Shown in pieces: positions 26,578-38,324 of a stretch of DNA of 64,000 bases. Under the pieces are notes generated by a model. That model was not told the origin of the DNA. It searched no databases and was given only the letters and a program-made list of their open reading frames with translations. Each line of letters starts with the position of its first letter. Position 1 is the first letter of the stretch. The stretch comes from Escherichia coli (lineage in GTDB: Bacteria > Pseudomonadota > Gammaproteobacteria > Enterobacterales > Enterobacteriaceae), in assembly GCF_036503815.1 (NCBI RefSeq), contig NZ_AP027764.1, forward strand, positions 1,240,001 through 1,304,000, written 5' to 3'. The translations under genes were made by a program, and so were the position numbers.

Positions 26578-27054
26578 ATGATATTATTTGTTGGATTTTT
26601 GTTGATGGAAATTGTTATGCCTCAGATTAGCCGGACCGCACTGGTACCCTACAGCGCGGAGCAAATGTATCAGTTAGTGAATGACGTTCAGTCTTATCCT
26701 CAGTTTTTGCCGGGTTGTACCGGAAGTCGGATTCTGGAGTCCACTCCTGGGCAGATGACCGCGGCGGTAGATGTCTCTAAGGCTGGGATCAGCAAAACGT
26801 TTACTACCCGCAACCAGTTGACCAGTAACCAAAGTATTCTTATGAATCTGGTGGATGGGCCGTTCAAGAAATTGATCGGTGGATGGAAGTTTACGCCGCT
26901 GAGCCAGGAGGCGTGTCGTATCGAGTTTCATCTCGACTTTGAGTTTACCAATAAGTTGATTGAACTCGCCTTTGGCCGCGTGTTTAAAGAGCTGGCGGCT
27001 AATATGGTCCAGGCTTTTACGGTTCGTGCGAAAGAGGTTTACAGTGCCAGGTAA
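26578..27054 (+). CDS. ratA: Ribosome association toxin RatA (START-like)
   Basis: 158 residues in the polyketide cyclase/START-like (Coq10) family; blocks 70S formation by binding 50S in the E. coli report. AGGA lies about six bases before the ATG at 26578; a second ATG at 26617 (MPQISRTALVPYSAEQMY) gives a 145-residue form that matches relatives better at the N-terminus. Its stop overlaps ratB, so the two form a unit. Toxin activity is from the literature and the Coq10-like fold suggests a wider quinone-related role. Confidence 0.93.
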   Translation: MILFVGFLLMEIVMPQISRTALVPYSAEQMYQLVNDVQSYPQFLPGCTGSRILESTPGQMTAAVDVSKAGISKTFTTRNQLTSNQSILMNLVDGPFKKLIGGWKFTPLSQEACRIEFHLDFEFTNKLIELAFGRVFKELAANMVQAFTVRAKEVYSAR

Positions 27055-27334
27055 AATTGCCGTTGAGGTGGCTTATGCTCTACCTGAGAAGCAGTACCTG
27101 CAGCGCGTGACGCTGCAGGAGGGCGCGACGGTTGAAGAAGCTATTCGCACCAGTGGCTTGCTGGAATTGCGTACCGATATCGATTTAACTAAAAACAAAG
27201 TCGGCATTTACAGCCGTCCGGCAAAACTGAGCGATACCGTGCATGATGGCGATCGGGTGGAGATTTATCGTCCTCTCATTGCCGATCCTAAAGAGCTTCG
27301 CAGGCAACGAGCAGAAAAATCAGCGAATAAATAA
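27044..27334 (+). CDS. ratB: RatB, ubiquitin-like-fold protein
   Basis: 96 residues starting at a GTG (27044) with AGAGGT six bases upstream. It is a MoaD/ThiS-like beta-grasp protein (UPF0125) placed with ratA, without the C-terminal GG used for thiocarboxylates. The name came from its position as the possible antitoxin partner, which was not confirmed. It overlaps ratA by 11 bases. Confidence 0.92.
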   Translation: MPGKIAVEVAYALPEKQYLQRVTLQEGATVEEAIRTSGLLELRTDIDLTKNKVGIYSRPAKLSDTVHDGDRVEIYRPLIADPKELRRQRAEKSANK

Positions 27335-27341
27335 CAGACAG

Positions 27342-27370
27342 AAAAAAGGTGCTTATTGAGCACCTTTTTT
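27342..27370. terminator. Bidirectional terminator between ratB and bamE
   Basis: A6 then AGGTGCT, loop TATTG, AGCACCT then T5. The stem is flanked by A and T runs, so it serves both convergent genes. Confidence 0.85.
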
Positions 27371-27395
27371 AACGTCTTTGAGAGCAACTTTATTA

Positions 27396-27737
27396 TTAGT
27401 TACCACTCAGCGCAGGTTTGTTATCAATGTTGGTCAACACCCCGCTACTGTTAAAGGTCAGCGTCAGCGTTTGCTGCGTTACACCTTCATGACCTGGTTG
27501 CTGGCGGAAGACATAGAACCAGGTATTCGTACCAAATGGATCGGACATCAGCGGTGTACCCAATGCGTACGCAACTTGTTGTTGCGTCATGCCAACACGT
27601 ATTTTGGATACGTCGTTAGCGGTCAGATAGTTCCCCTGGTTGATGTCAGGACGGTAAACCACTCGCTCCAGAGTGGAACAGCCTGCGGTCAACATCAATA
27701 GTACTGCTGCTGCAGCAGTCAGCGTTTTACAGCGCAT
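27396..27737 (-). CDS. bamE: Outer membrane assembly lipoprotein BamE
   Basis: 113 residues with lipobox LTAGC (C20 lipidated) and the conserved [20 protein letters not shown] block. BamE is the small lipoprotein of the BAM complex, binding phosphatidylglycerol and stabilising BamA-BamD. It lies convergent with ratB and downstream of recN. Confidence 0.97.
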
Positions 27738-27885
27738 AGTGATTTGATTCCTTTTCGGGCCCGAGCAGTACGTGGCTCATCTGTAATATGCCGATGATAA
27801 TAGACCTTTCATCACTTTAAAACCTTTTGCTTTCCGGTCTTACGGCGTTTTGCTGTTTACTCTGACCGTGAAGCAGGAAAAAAGT

Positions 27886-29547
27886 TTACGCCGCAAGCAG
27901 TTCTTTCGCATTCGCCAGTGTGTTACGTGTGACTTCACTGCCACCAAGCAGGCGCGCCAGCTCTTGTAACCGCGCTTTTTTGTCCAGCGACTCCATATGC
28001 GTTTCTGTCATCGCACCATCGGTTTCTTTGCTGACAAAATAGTGTTGATGACCACATCCCGCGACTTGCGGTAGGTGGGTAACACACATCACCTGAGTTG
28101 ATTCGCCGAGTTGACGCAGCAGTTTGCCGACCACTGCTGCTGTTGGACCACTAATCCCTACATCCACTTCATCGAAAATAAGTGCCGGGGTTTCCATTTT
28201 ACGCGCCGTGATGACCTGAATTGCCAATGCGATGCGGGACAATTCACCACCGGATGCGACTTTGGCAATAGGCTGCATTGGCTGACCTGGGTTGGTGGTT
28301 ACCCGAAACTCAATACGATCAGCGCCGTCAGTGCCCAGGTGATGCTCGTCAAATTTAACATCAATCGTAAACTGCCCATGCGGCATAGAGAGTGCATGCA
28401 TACTGTCGGTGATCAGCTGTGCCAACTCATTTGCATAATGCTGGCGTTGCTGGTGTAACGCGCGCGCCGTTTCCAGTGCCTGCTGATGATGTTTCGTTAC
28501 CGCCAGCGCGAGCGTTTCTTGTGAGTCGGCCTGATCGTCCAGTTGCTGCTGCTCTTCCAGTAGCGACTGGTAATACTGTGGCAATACCTCAGGGCTGACG
28601 TGATGTTTACGTGCCAGCGAAATCTGTTTTGAGATGCGCTGTTCAAGTTCAAACAGTCGGTTGGGATCAAGATCCAGACGATCGCAGTAGTGGCGCAGTT
28701 CGTCGCTGGCTTCAGCAATCTGGATGGTAGCCTCTTCCAGCATATCAAGTACGCCGGACAGTTTGCTGTCCATGCCAATCAATTCGCTCACCAGTTGTTT
28801 AGCCGTGTAAAGCTGGCTTTGCAGGTTTGCGTCTTCGCCGTCGGCCATTAATGCCAATGCATTCTGGCTGGTGGTCAGCAATTGACCGCTGTTCGCCAGA
28901 CGTTTGTACTCTTCGTCGATTTGCTCAAACTCTCCGGGCTGCGGATTAAATTCGTTCAGTTCTTTTAATTGGTATTGCAGCAGCTCCGCACGAGCGGCGC
29001 GTTCCTGACTTAACTGTTGATGATGCGCGAGGTCGCGGCAGCTTTGATGCCACAACTGATAACGTGCGGTCATTTCCTGAAGCAGAGAGGTTTCATTGGC
29101 ATAGCCATCAAGCAGGAATTTTTGGTGCTCGGGTTTGGTGAGTAATTGATGGGCGTGCTGACCATGGATCTGAATGAGCAACTGGCCCAGTTCGCGCAGT
29201 TGTGACAGTGGAACAGCTGTACCGTTGATAAAACCACGAGAGCGACCATCGCTACTGATTACGCGACGAAGCAGGCATTCACGGCCATCTTCCAGTTGGT
29301 TTTCTTCCAGCCAGCGCAGTGCTGCGGGTGTATCTTTCAGAGAAAAACGGGCGCACAGATCTGCGCGAGCAGCGCCGGTACGCACCATGTCGGCTTCAGC
29401 GCGACCGCCGAGACAAAGGCCCAGGGCATCTATTGCAATAGATTTACCCGCGCCAGTCTCGCCGGTGATTACGGTCATGCCGCTGTGAAAATCAATCTCA
29501 AGCTCACGAACGATAGCAAAGTTGCTGATGGTCAGTTGTGCCAACAT
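27886..29547 (-). CDS. recN: DNA repair ATPase RecN
   Basis: 553 residues of an SMC-like protein: Walker A GETGAGKS at residues 29-36, coiled-coil arms in the middle (many Gln/Leu/Glu repeats about 150-360) and the ABC signature ASGGELSR with Walker B ALIFDEVDVGISG near the C-terminus. It helps join broken DNA ends during recombinational repair. It is strongly SOS-induced; two LexA boxes lie directly upstream. Confidence 0.97.
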   Translation of the reverse strand: MLAQLTISNFAIVRELEIDFHSGMTVITGETGAGKSIAIDALGLCLGGRAEADMVRTGAARADLCARFSLKDTPAALRWLEENQLEDGRECLLRRVISSDGRSRGFINGTAVPLSQLRELGQLLIQIHGQHAHQLLTKPEHQKFLLDGYANETSLLQEMTARYQLWHQSCRDLAHHQQLSQERAARAELLQYQLKELNEFNPQPGEFEQIDEEYKRLANSGQLLTTSQNALALMADGEDANLQSQLYTAKQLVSELIGMDSKLSGVLDMLEEATIQIAEASDELRHYCDRLDLDPNRLFELEQRISKQISLARKHHVSPEVLPQYYQSLLEEQQQLDDQADSQETLALAVTKHHQQALETARALHQQRQHYANELAQLITDSMHALSMPHGQFTIDVKFDEHHLGTDGADRIEFRVTTNPGQPMQPIAKVASGGELSRIALAIQVITARKMETPALIFDEVDVGISGPTAAVVGKLLRQLGESTQVMCVTHLPQVAGCGHQHYFVSKETDGAMTETHMESLDKKARLQELARLLGGSEVTRNTLANAKELLAA

Positions 29548-29573
29548 AGTTGTTTTCCTGTATGAAAAACCAT

Positions 29574-29615
29574 TACTGTTATTGTGTACAGTATAAACTG
29601 GTTTTATATACAGTA
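29574..29615 (-). promoter_or_regulatory. Two LexA boxes of recN
   Basis: CTG-N10-CAG at 29576-29591 with flanking TA on both sides (box 29574-29593) and again at 29598-29613 (box 29596-29615). On the minus strand these sit 27 to 68 bases before the recN start and cover the promoter, as known for K-12 recN. Confidence 0.9.
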
Positions 29616-29632
29616 AAGAGGCTGGCGTAAAA

Positions 29633-31225
<1,593 letters not shown>

Positions 31226-31232
31226 ATGTCTG

Positions 31233-31261
31233 ATGGCCGACGTGAAGTCGGCCATTTTTTT
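31233..31261 (+). terminator. grpE terminator
   Basis: ATGGCCGAC (31233-31241), loop GTGAA, GTCGGCCAT (31247-31255) and seven T. It also borders the 3' end of the broken gene on the other strand at 31260. Confidence 0.88.
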
Positions 31262-31864
31262 AGCTTAAAAAATCCTGTACTTCCAGCCACGGCGTGTTGA
31301 AATCATCTATTTTTTTATAGTCGTTCATTGGCAGAACGACCACGTTATAGGTGTCAGAACCTTCATTCAGATCAAAAATCTGAAAGCCTCTCTTATTGAG
31401 TTCGGTCTGGATGCGTTCAAAGATCTCGTCAAGGTAGCGGTCTCCGGCTTCACAGACATCGGAGATTTCATCCTCTTGGGTTATTTCGACAAGAAGATTC
31501 CTTAATTCCTCAGAAGCTGTCAGGTTTTTTGTGAGTTCATAAAAGCGATCTGCAGCAAAATTAGCCAGCTCACCTTCTTCATCTTCACCTTTCCAGTCAA
31601 CGAGTTGAATTAATCCTTCACTGCGTAGAACCTGTAAAAATGCCTGCGCCAGGTCATGATTTCCGAGATCGCCTCCACTGCAATCGAGAACGTCTTGCAA
31701 TCCATATTCGTCTTCATCTTCGTCTTCAAAGATTTCAGGAGTGGTGGCAAGTTGAGAGACGATACCAGACCATAGCGTTGGCTCGTGGGGGAAAACACGC
31801 TGGCGACGACGTTGAGGTCGTCTGCAAAATCCTTATCCCATTCAATTACATAATCTTCTGACAT
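31260..31864 (-). pseudogene. Frameshifted acidic protein gene between grpE and corB
   Basis: Absent from this place in K-12. From the ATG at 31864 the frame reads MSEDYVIEWDKDFADDLNVVASVFSP, then goes out of frame. Dropping back at the G run 31787-31791 (five G, six expected) gives a continuous protein of about 202 residues: HEPTLWSGIVSQLATTPEIFEDEDEDEYGLQDVLDC onward to VQDFLS. The C-terminal 146 residues stay open from 31700. It is very acidic and has no membrane segment. I suspect a DUF6630-like protein but cannot confirm. The lesion could be real, phase-variable, or a base-count error in a homopolymer. Confidence 0.65.
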
Positions 31865-31954
31865 AACATCAATATCCTTTCCGAATGCTTGAAAAGACAT
31901 TATTACATTGCTAAGTAAATGACAGGAATTGATGGAATCCTAAAAGACGGCGAT

Positions 31955-31978
31955 AAAAAAGGCGAACCGGAGTTCGCC
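31955..31978 (-). terminator. corB terminator
   Basis: GGCGAAC (31961-31967), loop CGGA, GTTCGCC (31972-31978); on the minus strand the stem is followed by six T (31960-31955). Confidence 0.85.
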
Positions 31979-31984
31979 ATTGTG

Positions 31985-33271
31985 TTACTCCGCCACACTC
32001 TCGCGCAGCGGTTTCACAGGAAAAACTTTTACCTGCTTAATCATATTGTCCTGTACATCGAGAATATCGATATCGTACTCACCAATACGCACGCGAGTTC
32101 CTGCGACAGGAATCTCTTCCAGTGCCTCAAGAATGACGCCATTAACCGTTCGTGCATCATCTTCCGGTAGATGCCAGTTAAAGGCTTTGTTGATTTCCCG
32201 CACGTTGGCAGTGCCATCGATAATCACCGAACCGTCGTTTTGCGGCGTGACCTCTTCGGCGAGCGTTGGCGACATCGACGTGGTGAAATCACCAACAATC
32301 TCTTCGAGAATATCTTCGACCGTCACCAGACCCTGAATATCTCCATACTCGTTGACGACCAGGCCGACTTTCTTTTTGTTGCGCTGAAACTTCACCAGCT
32401 GCGTGCTGAGCGGCGTACCTTCCGGGACAAAATAGATTTCGTCCGCGGCGCGTAGCATGGTTTCTTTGGTGAACTCTTTTTTCTCCGACATCAACCGCCA
32501 GGCTTCACGCACACGCAGCATACTGATGGCATCGTCCAGCGAGTCACGGTAGAGCACGATGCGTCCGTGAGGTGAGTGGGAGAGTTGGCGGAGAATCGAT
32601 TTCCAGTCATCGTTGATATCAATACCGATAATTTCACTACGTGGCACCATGATGTCATCGACGGTCATTTTTTCCAGATCGAGTACCGACAACAGCATAT
32701 CCTGATTGCGACGGGAAATTTGTGACCGCGATTCGTGCACAATGGTGCGTAATTCTTCTTTGCTTAAAGAGCCACTAACCACGATATCGGTTTTGATGCC
32801 CATCATGCGCATTAACATGCGGGTAATAGCGTTCAGCAACCAGACCAGCGGCATCATCAAAATTTGCAGCGGCGCCAGCAGAAAACTACTTGGATAGGCG
32901 ACTTTTTCCGGGTACAGCGCGGCAATGGTTTTCGGCAATACTTCAGCAAAAACCAGTACGACAAAAGTTAGTACACCAGTCGCAATTGCCACGCCCGCAT
33001 CCCCGTACAAACGCATCCCCACAATAGTACCGAGCGCGGAGGCAAGAATATTGACCAGGTTATTGCCGATTAACACCAGGCTTATCAGGCGGTCTGGCTT
33101 ACGCAGCAATTTTTCGACGCGTTTGGCCGAGCGATTACCCTGTTTCGCCATATGCCGCAGACGATAGCGGTTGAGTGTCATCATTCCGGTTTCGGACCCG
33201 GAAAAATAGGCTGAAATGACCACCATGATGATCAGAATAATGATCAACGTAGTAGTAGAAATGTGTTCCAG
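31985..33271 (-). CDS. corB: CorB, CNNM/CBS-domain magnesium protein
   Basis: 428 residues if started at the CTG codon at 33271 (reading as MEHISTTTLIIIL), which has AAGGAG six bases upstream; internal TTG/ATG starts have no such site. Four hydrophobic segments in the first 140 residues form a CNNM (DUF21) transporter domain, followed by two CBS domains (about 190-330) and a CorC-like C-terminal domain. Genetics link the CorB/C/D family to Mg2+ and Co2+ efflux. It follows ypjD by one short gap in the same direction. Confidence 0.93.
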   Translation of the reverse strand: MEHISTTTLIIILIIMVVISAYFSGSETGMMTLNRYRLRHMAKQGNRSAKRVEKLLRKPDRLISLVLIGNNLVNILASALGTIVGMRLYGDAGVAIATGVLTFVVLVFAEVLPKTIAALYPEKVAYPSSFLLAPLQILMMPLVWLLNAITRMLMRMMGIKTDIVVSGSLSKEELRTIVHESRSQISRRNQDMLLSVLDLEKMTVDDIMVPRSEIIGIDINDDWKSILRQLSHSPHGRIVLYRDSLDDAISMLRVREAWRLMSEKKEFTKETMLRAADEIYFVPEGTPLSTQLVKFQRNKKKVGLVVNEYGDIQGLVTVEDILEEIVGDFTTSMSPTLAEEVTPQNDGSVIIDGTANVREINKAFNWHLPEDDARTVNGVILEALEEIPVAGTRVRIGEYDIDILDVQDNMIKQVKVFPVKPLRESVAE

Positions 33272-33291
33272 GGGAAACTCCTTTTCTGGGT

Positions 33292-34083
33292 TTAGCTGAT
33301 TAACTGCTGGACAATTCGGCTGCCGAAGTAGGCCAGTGTCAGAATGACTGCACCCGCAACGTTAAACCAGACGACGCGGCGTCCACGCCATCCTTCATGA
33401 TAATGTCCCCACAGCAGCACAATATAGACAAACCACGCCACGATAGAGAGCACGGCCTTGTCGATATTTTCCATGCTAAATAAGTTGTGCATGTAGAACA
33501 GGCCAGTGCAAAGAGTGAGCGTTAACAGCACCACGCCAATCTGCGTGATGTGGAACATTTTACGCTCGATACTCATCAACGGCGGCATTTCCTGGTTAAA
33601 CGCCAGCTTCTTGTTCTTCAGTTGGTAATCAATCCACGCCAGTTGTAATGCATACAGAGCGGCGATAATCAGCGTGGCATAGGAAAAGAGCGATAAGCCA
33701 ATGTGAACCAGCATCCCAGGCGTTGCTTCCAGATGGGTGATGTATTCATTGGGCATAAAGGTGGCCAGCGCCAGGTTGATAAGCGCAAAGGCATAGACAA
33801 TGGGTAGCAGCAACCAGCCACGATTGCGAGAAGCCACGATGGTCATTACCGTACAGATCATCAAACTGACCAGCGAACCAACGTTCAGCAGGCTGAGGTT
33901 TTGTCCGCTATCACCGTCGGGCAAGATGCGGGCTTCCAGAGCGATTGCGTGGCAGACCAGCGCGATGACCGCAGAAATAATAGCCATGCGCCGCCAGCCG
34001 CCGTTTTTTTGCAGCAGACCGGGAACAATCAGCGCAAGACTGACGGAGTAGGCGACAAGCGCGAGCAGAGCAAAAACGGGCAT
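33292..34083 (-). CDS. ypjD: Inner membrane protein YpjD (CcsA-like)
   Basis: 263 residues with about eight hydrophobic segments, related to cytochrome c assembly protein CcsA/CcmC. Conserved His in HIGLSLFSYATLI (near 120) and HYHEGWRG near the C-terminus fit haem-like ligands of that family. Start is the ATG at 34083; an upstream in-frame start at 34158 would overlap the ffh promoter region. Divergent from ffh. Physiological function is poorly known. Confidence 0.92.
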   Translation of the reverse strand: MPVFALLALVAYSVSLALIVPGLLQKNGGWRRMAIISAVIALVCHAIALEARILPDGDSGQNLSLLNVGSLVSLMICTVMTIVASRNRGWLLLPIVYAFALINLALATFMPNEYITHLEATPGMLVHIGLSLFSYATLIIAALYALQLAWIDYQLKNKKLAFNQEMPPLMSIERKMFHITQIGVVLLTLTLCTGLFYMHNLFSMENIDKAVLSIVAWFVYIVLLWGHYHEGWRGRRVVWFNVAGAVILTLAYFGSRIVQQLIS

Positions 34084-34249
34084 AGTAATGTCGACAGTTT
34101 GAGCAATAAGAAAGAGAAGCAGTATAGCGTCAGGTGAACGCTGCTCCAACCGTTGCATAACAACAAAGACGCCTTCATGTTATACTGCGGCAAAATACTG
34201 ATGATGTGTCGCGATTGCGGCCAACCGTTTCCACCCCAGGCGAGAGACA

Positions 34250-35611
34250 ATGTTTGATAATTTAACCGATCGTTTGTCGCGCACGCTGCGCAATATCAGT
34301 GGCCGTGGACGCCTCACTGAAGACAACGTAAAAGATACGCTGCGCGAAGTGCGCATGGCGCTGCTGGAGGCGGACGTCGCCCTGCCGGTAGTGCGTGAGT
34401 TTATCAATCGCGTAAAAGAGAAAGCGGTTGGTCATGAAGTTAATAAGAGCCTGACGCCGGGGCAGGAGTTCGTCAAAATCGTCCGTAACGAACTGGTTGC
34501 GGCGATGGGCGAAGAGAACCAGACCCTGAATCTGGCTGCGCAACCGCCAGCGGTGGTACTGATGGCGGGCCTGCAAGGTGCCGGTAAAACAACCAGCGTG
34601 GGCAAGCTCGGTAAGTTCCTGCGCGAGAAGCATAAGAAGAAAGTGCTGGTGGTTTCTGCCGACGTTTATCGTCCGGCGGCAATCAAACAGCTTGAGACAC
34701 TGGCAGAGCAGGTGGGTGTTGATTTCTTCCCTTCTGATGTTGGTCAGAAGCCGGTTGATATCGTTAACGCGGCGCTGAAAGAAGCCAAACTGAAATTCTA
34801 CGACGTGTTGCTGGTGGATACCGCCGGTCGTTTGCACGTTGACGAAGCGATGATGGACGAGATCAAGCAGGTCCATGCATCGATTAATCCGGTTGAAACT
34901 TTGTTCGTGGTTGACGCCATGACCGGTCAGGATGCGGCCAATACGGCAAAAGCATTCAATGAAGCGTTACCGCTGACCGGTGTGGTACTGACTAAAGTCG
35001 ACGGCGATGCTCGTGGCGGTGCGGCGCTCTCGATTCGTCACATCACTGGCAAACCGATCAAATTCCTCGGTGTTGGCGAGAAAACCGAGGCGCTGGAGCC
35101 GTTCCATCCGGACCGTATCGCTTCCCGTATTCTCGGCATGGGCGACGTACTGTCGCTGATCGAAGATATCGAAAGCAAAGTTGACCGCGCGCAGGCAGAG
35201 AAATTAGCCAGCAAGCTGAAAAAAGGTGACGGCTTCGATCTCAACGACTTCCTTGAGCAACTGCGCCAGATGAAAAATATGGGCGGCATGGCTAGCCTGA
35301 TGGGCAAACTGCCGGGCATGGGGCAGATCCCGGATAACGTCAAGTCGCAGATGGACGATAAAGTGCTGGTGCGTATGGAAGCCATCATCAACTCGATGAC
35401 GATGAAAGAGCGCGCTAAGCCAGAAATCATCAAAGGTTCGCGTAAACGCCGTATCGCTGCCGGTTGCGGTATGCAGGTGCAGGACGTTAACCGTCTTCTG
35501 AAACAGTTCGACGACATGCAGCGCATGATGAAGAAAATGAAGAAGGGCGGAATGGCAAAGATGATGAGAAGCATGAAAGGGATGATGCCGCCGGGATTTC
35601 CTGGTCGCTAA
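34250..35611 (+). CDS. ffh: Signal recognition particle protein Ffh
   Basis: 453 residues. N domain to about 85, then the GTPase G domain with P-loop GLQGAGKT (107-114), DTAGR (about 190) and TKVDGDARGG (about 247). The methionine-rich M domain (about 296-453) binds 4.5S RNA and signal sequences. It delivers inner-membrane proteins co-translationally to the FtsY receptor. Confidence 0.98.
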   Translation: MFDNLTDRLSRTLRNISGRGRLTEDNVKDTLREVRMALLEADVALPVVREFINRVKEKAVGHEVNKSLTPGQEFVKIVRNELVAAMGEENQTLNLAAQPPAVVLMAGLQGAGKTTSVGKLGKFLREKHKKKVLVVSADVYRPAAIKQLETLAEQVGVDFFPSDVGQKPVDIVNAALKEAKLKFYDVLLVDTAGRLHVDEAMMDEIKQVHASINPVETLFVVDAMTGQDAANTAKAFNEALPLTGVVLTKVDGDARGGAALSIRHITGKPIKFLGVGEKTEALEPFHPDRIASRILGMGDVLSLIEDIESKVDRAQAEKLASKLKKGDGFDLNDFLEQLRQMKNMGGMASLMGKLPGMGQIPDNVKSQMDDKVLVRMEAIINSMTMKERAKPEIIKGSRKRRIAAGCGMQVQDVNRLLKQFDDMQRMMKKMKKGGMAKMMRSMKGMMPPGFPGR

Positions 35612-35669
35612 ATGACCTTATGCGACAGAGTTATTAACTGCTGATTGCATTTTCTCCAGAAATCAGTAA

Positions 35670-35996
<327 letters not shown>

Positions 35997-36014
35997 TCTG
36001 TCACGGTGGTCATG

Positions 36015-36563
36015 ATGAGCAAACAACTCACCGCGCAAGCACCTGTTGATCCCATCGTTTTGGGAAAAATGGGTTCGTCTTACGGTATTCGTGGGTGGCT
36101 CAGAGTGTTTTCTTCCACCGAAGACGCCGAAAGCATTTTTGACTATCAGCCCTGGTTTATCCAGAAGGCGGGTCAGTGGCAGCAAGTCCAGCTGGAAAGC
36201 TGGAAGCACCACAATCAGGACATGATCATCAAGCTGAAAGGCGTTGACGATCGTGATGCGGCGAACCTGCTGACGAATTGTGAAATTGTCGTGGATTCAT
36301 CGCAGCTGCCTCAGCTTGAAGAGGGTGACTACTACTGGAAAGACCTGATGGGCTGCCAGGTAGTAACCACTGAAGGCTACGATCTCGGTAAAGTCGTCGA
36401 TATGATGGAAACCGGATCTAATGACGTTCTCGTCATTAAGGCAAACCTGAAAGATGCGTTTGGTATCAAGGAACGTCTCGTACCGTTCCTCGATGGGCAG
36501 GTTATCAAGAAAGTCGATCTCACTACTCGTTCAATCGAAGTAGATTGGGATCCTGGTTTTTAA
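36015..36563 (+). CDS. rimM: 16S rRNA processing protein RimM
   Basis: 182 residues, [24 protein letters not shown] onward, with the N-terminal RimM barrel and a PRC-barrel C-terminal domain ([14 protein letters not shown] near 98). It binds S19 and matures the 30S head. The ATG at 36015 is used; another ATG is three bases earlier. Confidence 0.97.
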
Positions 36564-36593
36564 ACCACCGGATAAACGGTAAAAGACGGCGCT

Positions 36594-37361
36594 ATGTGGA
36601 TTGGCATAATTAGCCTGTTTCCTGAAATGTTCCGCGCAATTACCGATTACGGGGTAACTGGCCGGGCAGTTAAAAATGGCCTGCTGAGCATCCAGAGCTG
36701 GAGTCCTCGTGACTTCACGCATGACCGGCACCGTACCGTGGACGATCGTCCTTACGGCGGCGGACCGGGGATGTTAATGATGGTGCAACCTTTACGGGAC
36801 GCCATTCATGCAGCAAAAGCCGCGGCGGGTGAAGGCGCAAAGGTGATTTATCTGTCACCGCAGGGGCGCAAGCTTGATCAAGCGGGCGTCAGCGAACTGG
36901 CAACGAATCAAAAATTGATTCTGGTGTGCGGTCGCTACGAAGGTATAGATGAGCGCGTGATCCAAACCGAAATTGACGAAGAATGGTCAATCGGCGATTA
37001 CGTTCTCAGTGGTGGTGAGTTACCAGCAATGACGCTGATTGACTCCGTTTCCCGGTTTATTCCGGGAGTACTGGGACATGAAGCTTCGGCAACGGAAGAT
37101 TCCTTTGCTGAAGGATTGCTGGATTGCCCGCACTATACGCGGCCTGAGGTGTTAGAAGGGATGGAAGTTCCGTCAGTGTTACTGTCGGGCAACCATGCCG
37201 AGATACGTCGCTGGCGTTTGAAACAGTCGCTGGGCCGTACCTGGCTTAGAAGACCTGAACTTCTGGAAAACCTGGCTCTGACTGAAGAGCAAGCAAGGTT
37301 GCTGGCGGAGTTCAAAACGGAACACGCACAACAGCAACATAAACATGATGGGATGGCGTAA
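36594..37361 (+). CDS. trmD: tRNA (guanine-N1-)-methyltransferase TrmD
   Basis: 255 residues. It makes m1G37 next to the anticodon, preventing plus-one frameshifts. The trefoil-knot SPOUT core has SPQGRKLDQ (about 83-91), VCGRYEGIDERV (about 108-119) and SIGDYVLSGGELPA (about 132-145), all AdoMet-binding or knot residues. It functions as a dimer. Confidence 0.98.
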   Translation: MWIGIISLFPEMFRAITDYGVTGRAVKNGLLSIQSWSPRDFTHDRHRTVDDRPYGGGPGMLMMVQPLRDAIHAAKAAAGEGAKVIYLSPQGRKLDQAGVSELATNQKLILVCGRYEGIDERVIQTEIDEEWSIGDYVLSGGELPAMTLIDSVSRFIPGVLGHEASATEDSFAEGLLDCPHYTRPEVLEGMEVPSVLLSGNHAEIRRWRLKQSLGRTWLRRPELLENLALTEEQARLLAEFKTEHAQQQHKHDGMA

Positions 37362-37399
37362 GCCCCCGAGATATCAGTTTACCCAGGATAAGAGATTAA

Positions 37400-37750
<351 letters not shown>

Positions 37751-37780
37751 GATTTCGCTTAAGCGACATCCTGTTAAGAA

Positions 37781-37807
37781 GGGCTGGCCAATTGGCTGGC
37801 CCTTTTT
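37781..37807 (+). terminator. rplS operon terminator
   Basis: A ten-pair stem (GGGC...GCCC with two G-T wobbles around the core GGCCAATTGGC) at 37781-37802, then a run of T. Confidence 0.8.
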
Positions 37808-37826
37808 TTATCTGTTTGATCGTGTT

Positions 37827-38309
37827 TTAAGGTGTAGTAATGACCACTGCGACGCGGCGGTTCTCGGCTCTGCCCTGAGCGGTCTTGTTACTGGCGATGG
37901 GATATTTTTTTCCTAAACCCTGTGTGGTGAGGTTGCTGCGCGGAATTTGTCCACCTATAGCCCATGCATCGGCCACAACATTCGCCCGTTTCAATGATAA
38001 GGCTTCGTTGTAACTGTCTTCACCATAGTTGTCGGTGTGTCCATCCATACGGGCATGTGTTAGCCCTGTCGAGGCCAATTTGGCTGCCATGGTTTGGATT
38101 TGTTGCTGGCTTTCCGGGAGCAATTTGTAGTCATTTTTTGCGAACAGAATGGCATCTGATAAGCCCAGCGACCAGTCGCCGGCGGATTCAGTAAATCCAT
38201 AAGATTGCATAGCGGCGACTTGCTCAGGAGTAAACTTCCCCTGAGGGGACTGGCAGCCAGTCAGTACTAGCGAGGTGAAAATCAGGGGTGCTACCAGGTG
38301 CTTTATCAT
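37827..38309 (-). CDS. yfiB: OmpA-domain lipoprotein YfiB
   Basis: 160 residues with lipobox VLTGC (C19). The OmpA-like peptidoglycan-binding domain has DGHTDNYGEDSYNEALSLKRANVV (about 89-112). In the YfiBNR system it sits in the outer membrane and pulls YfiR away from DgcN under envelope stress, raising cyclic-di-GMP. Third gene after yfiR and dgcN. Confidence 0.95.
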   Translation of the reverse strand: MIKHLVAPLIFTSLVLTGCQSPQGKFTPEQVAAMQSYGFTESAGDWSLGLSDAILFAKNDYKLLPESQQQIQTMAAKLASTGLTHARMDGHTDNYGEDSYNEALSLKRANVVADAWAIGGQIPRSNLTTQGLGKKYPIASNKTAQGRAENRRVAVVITTP

Positions 38310-38324
38310 ATCGATATATCCTTG

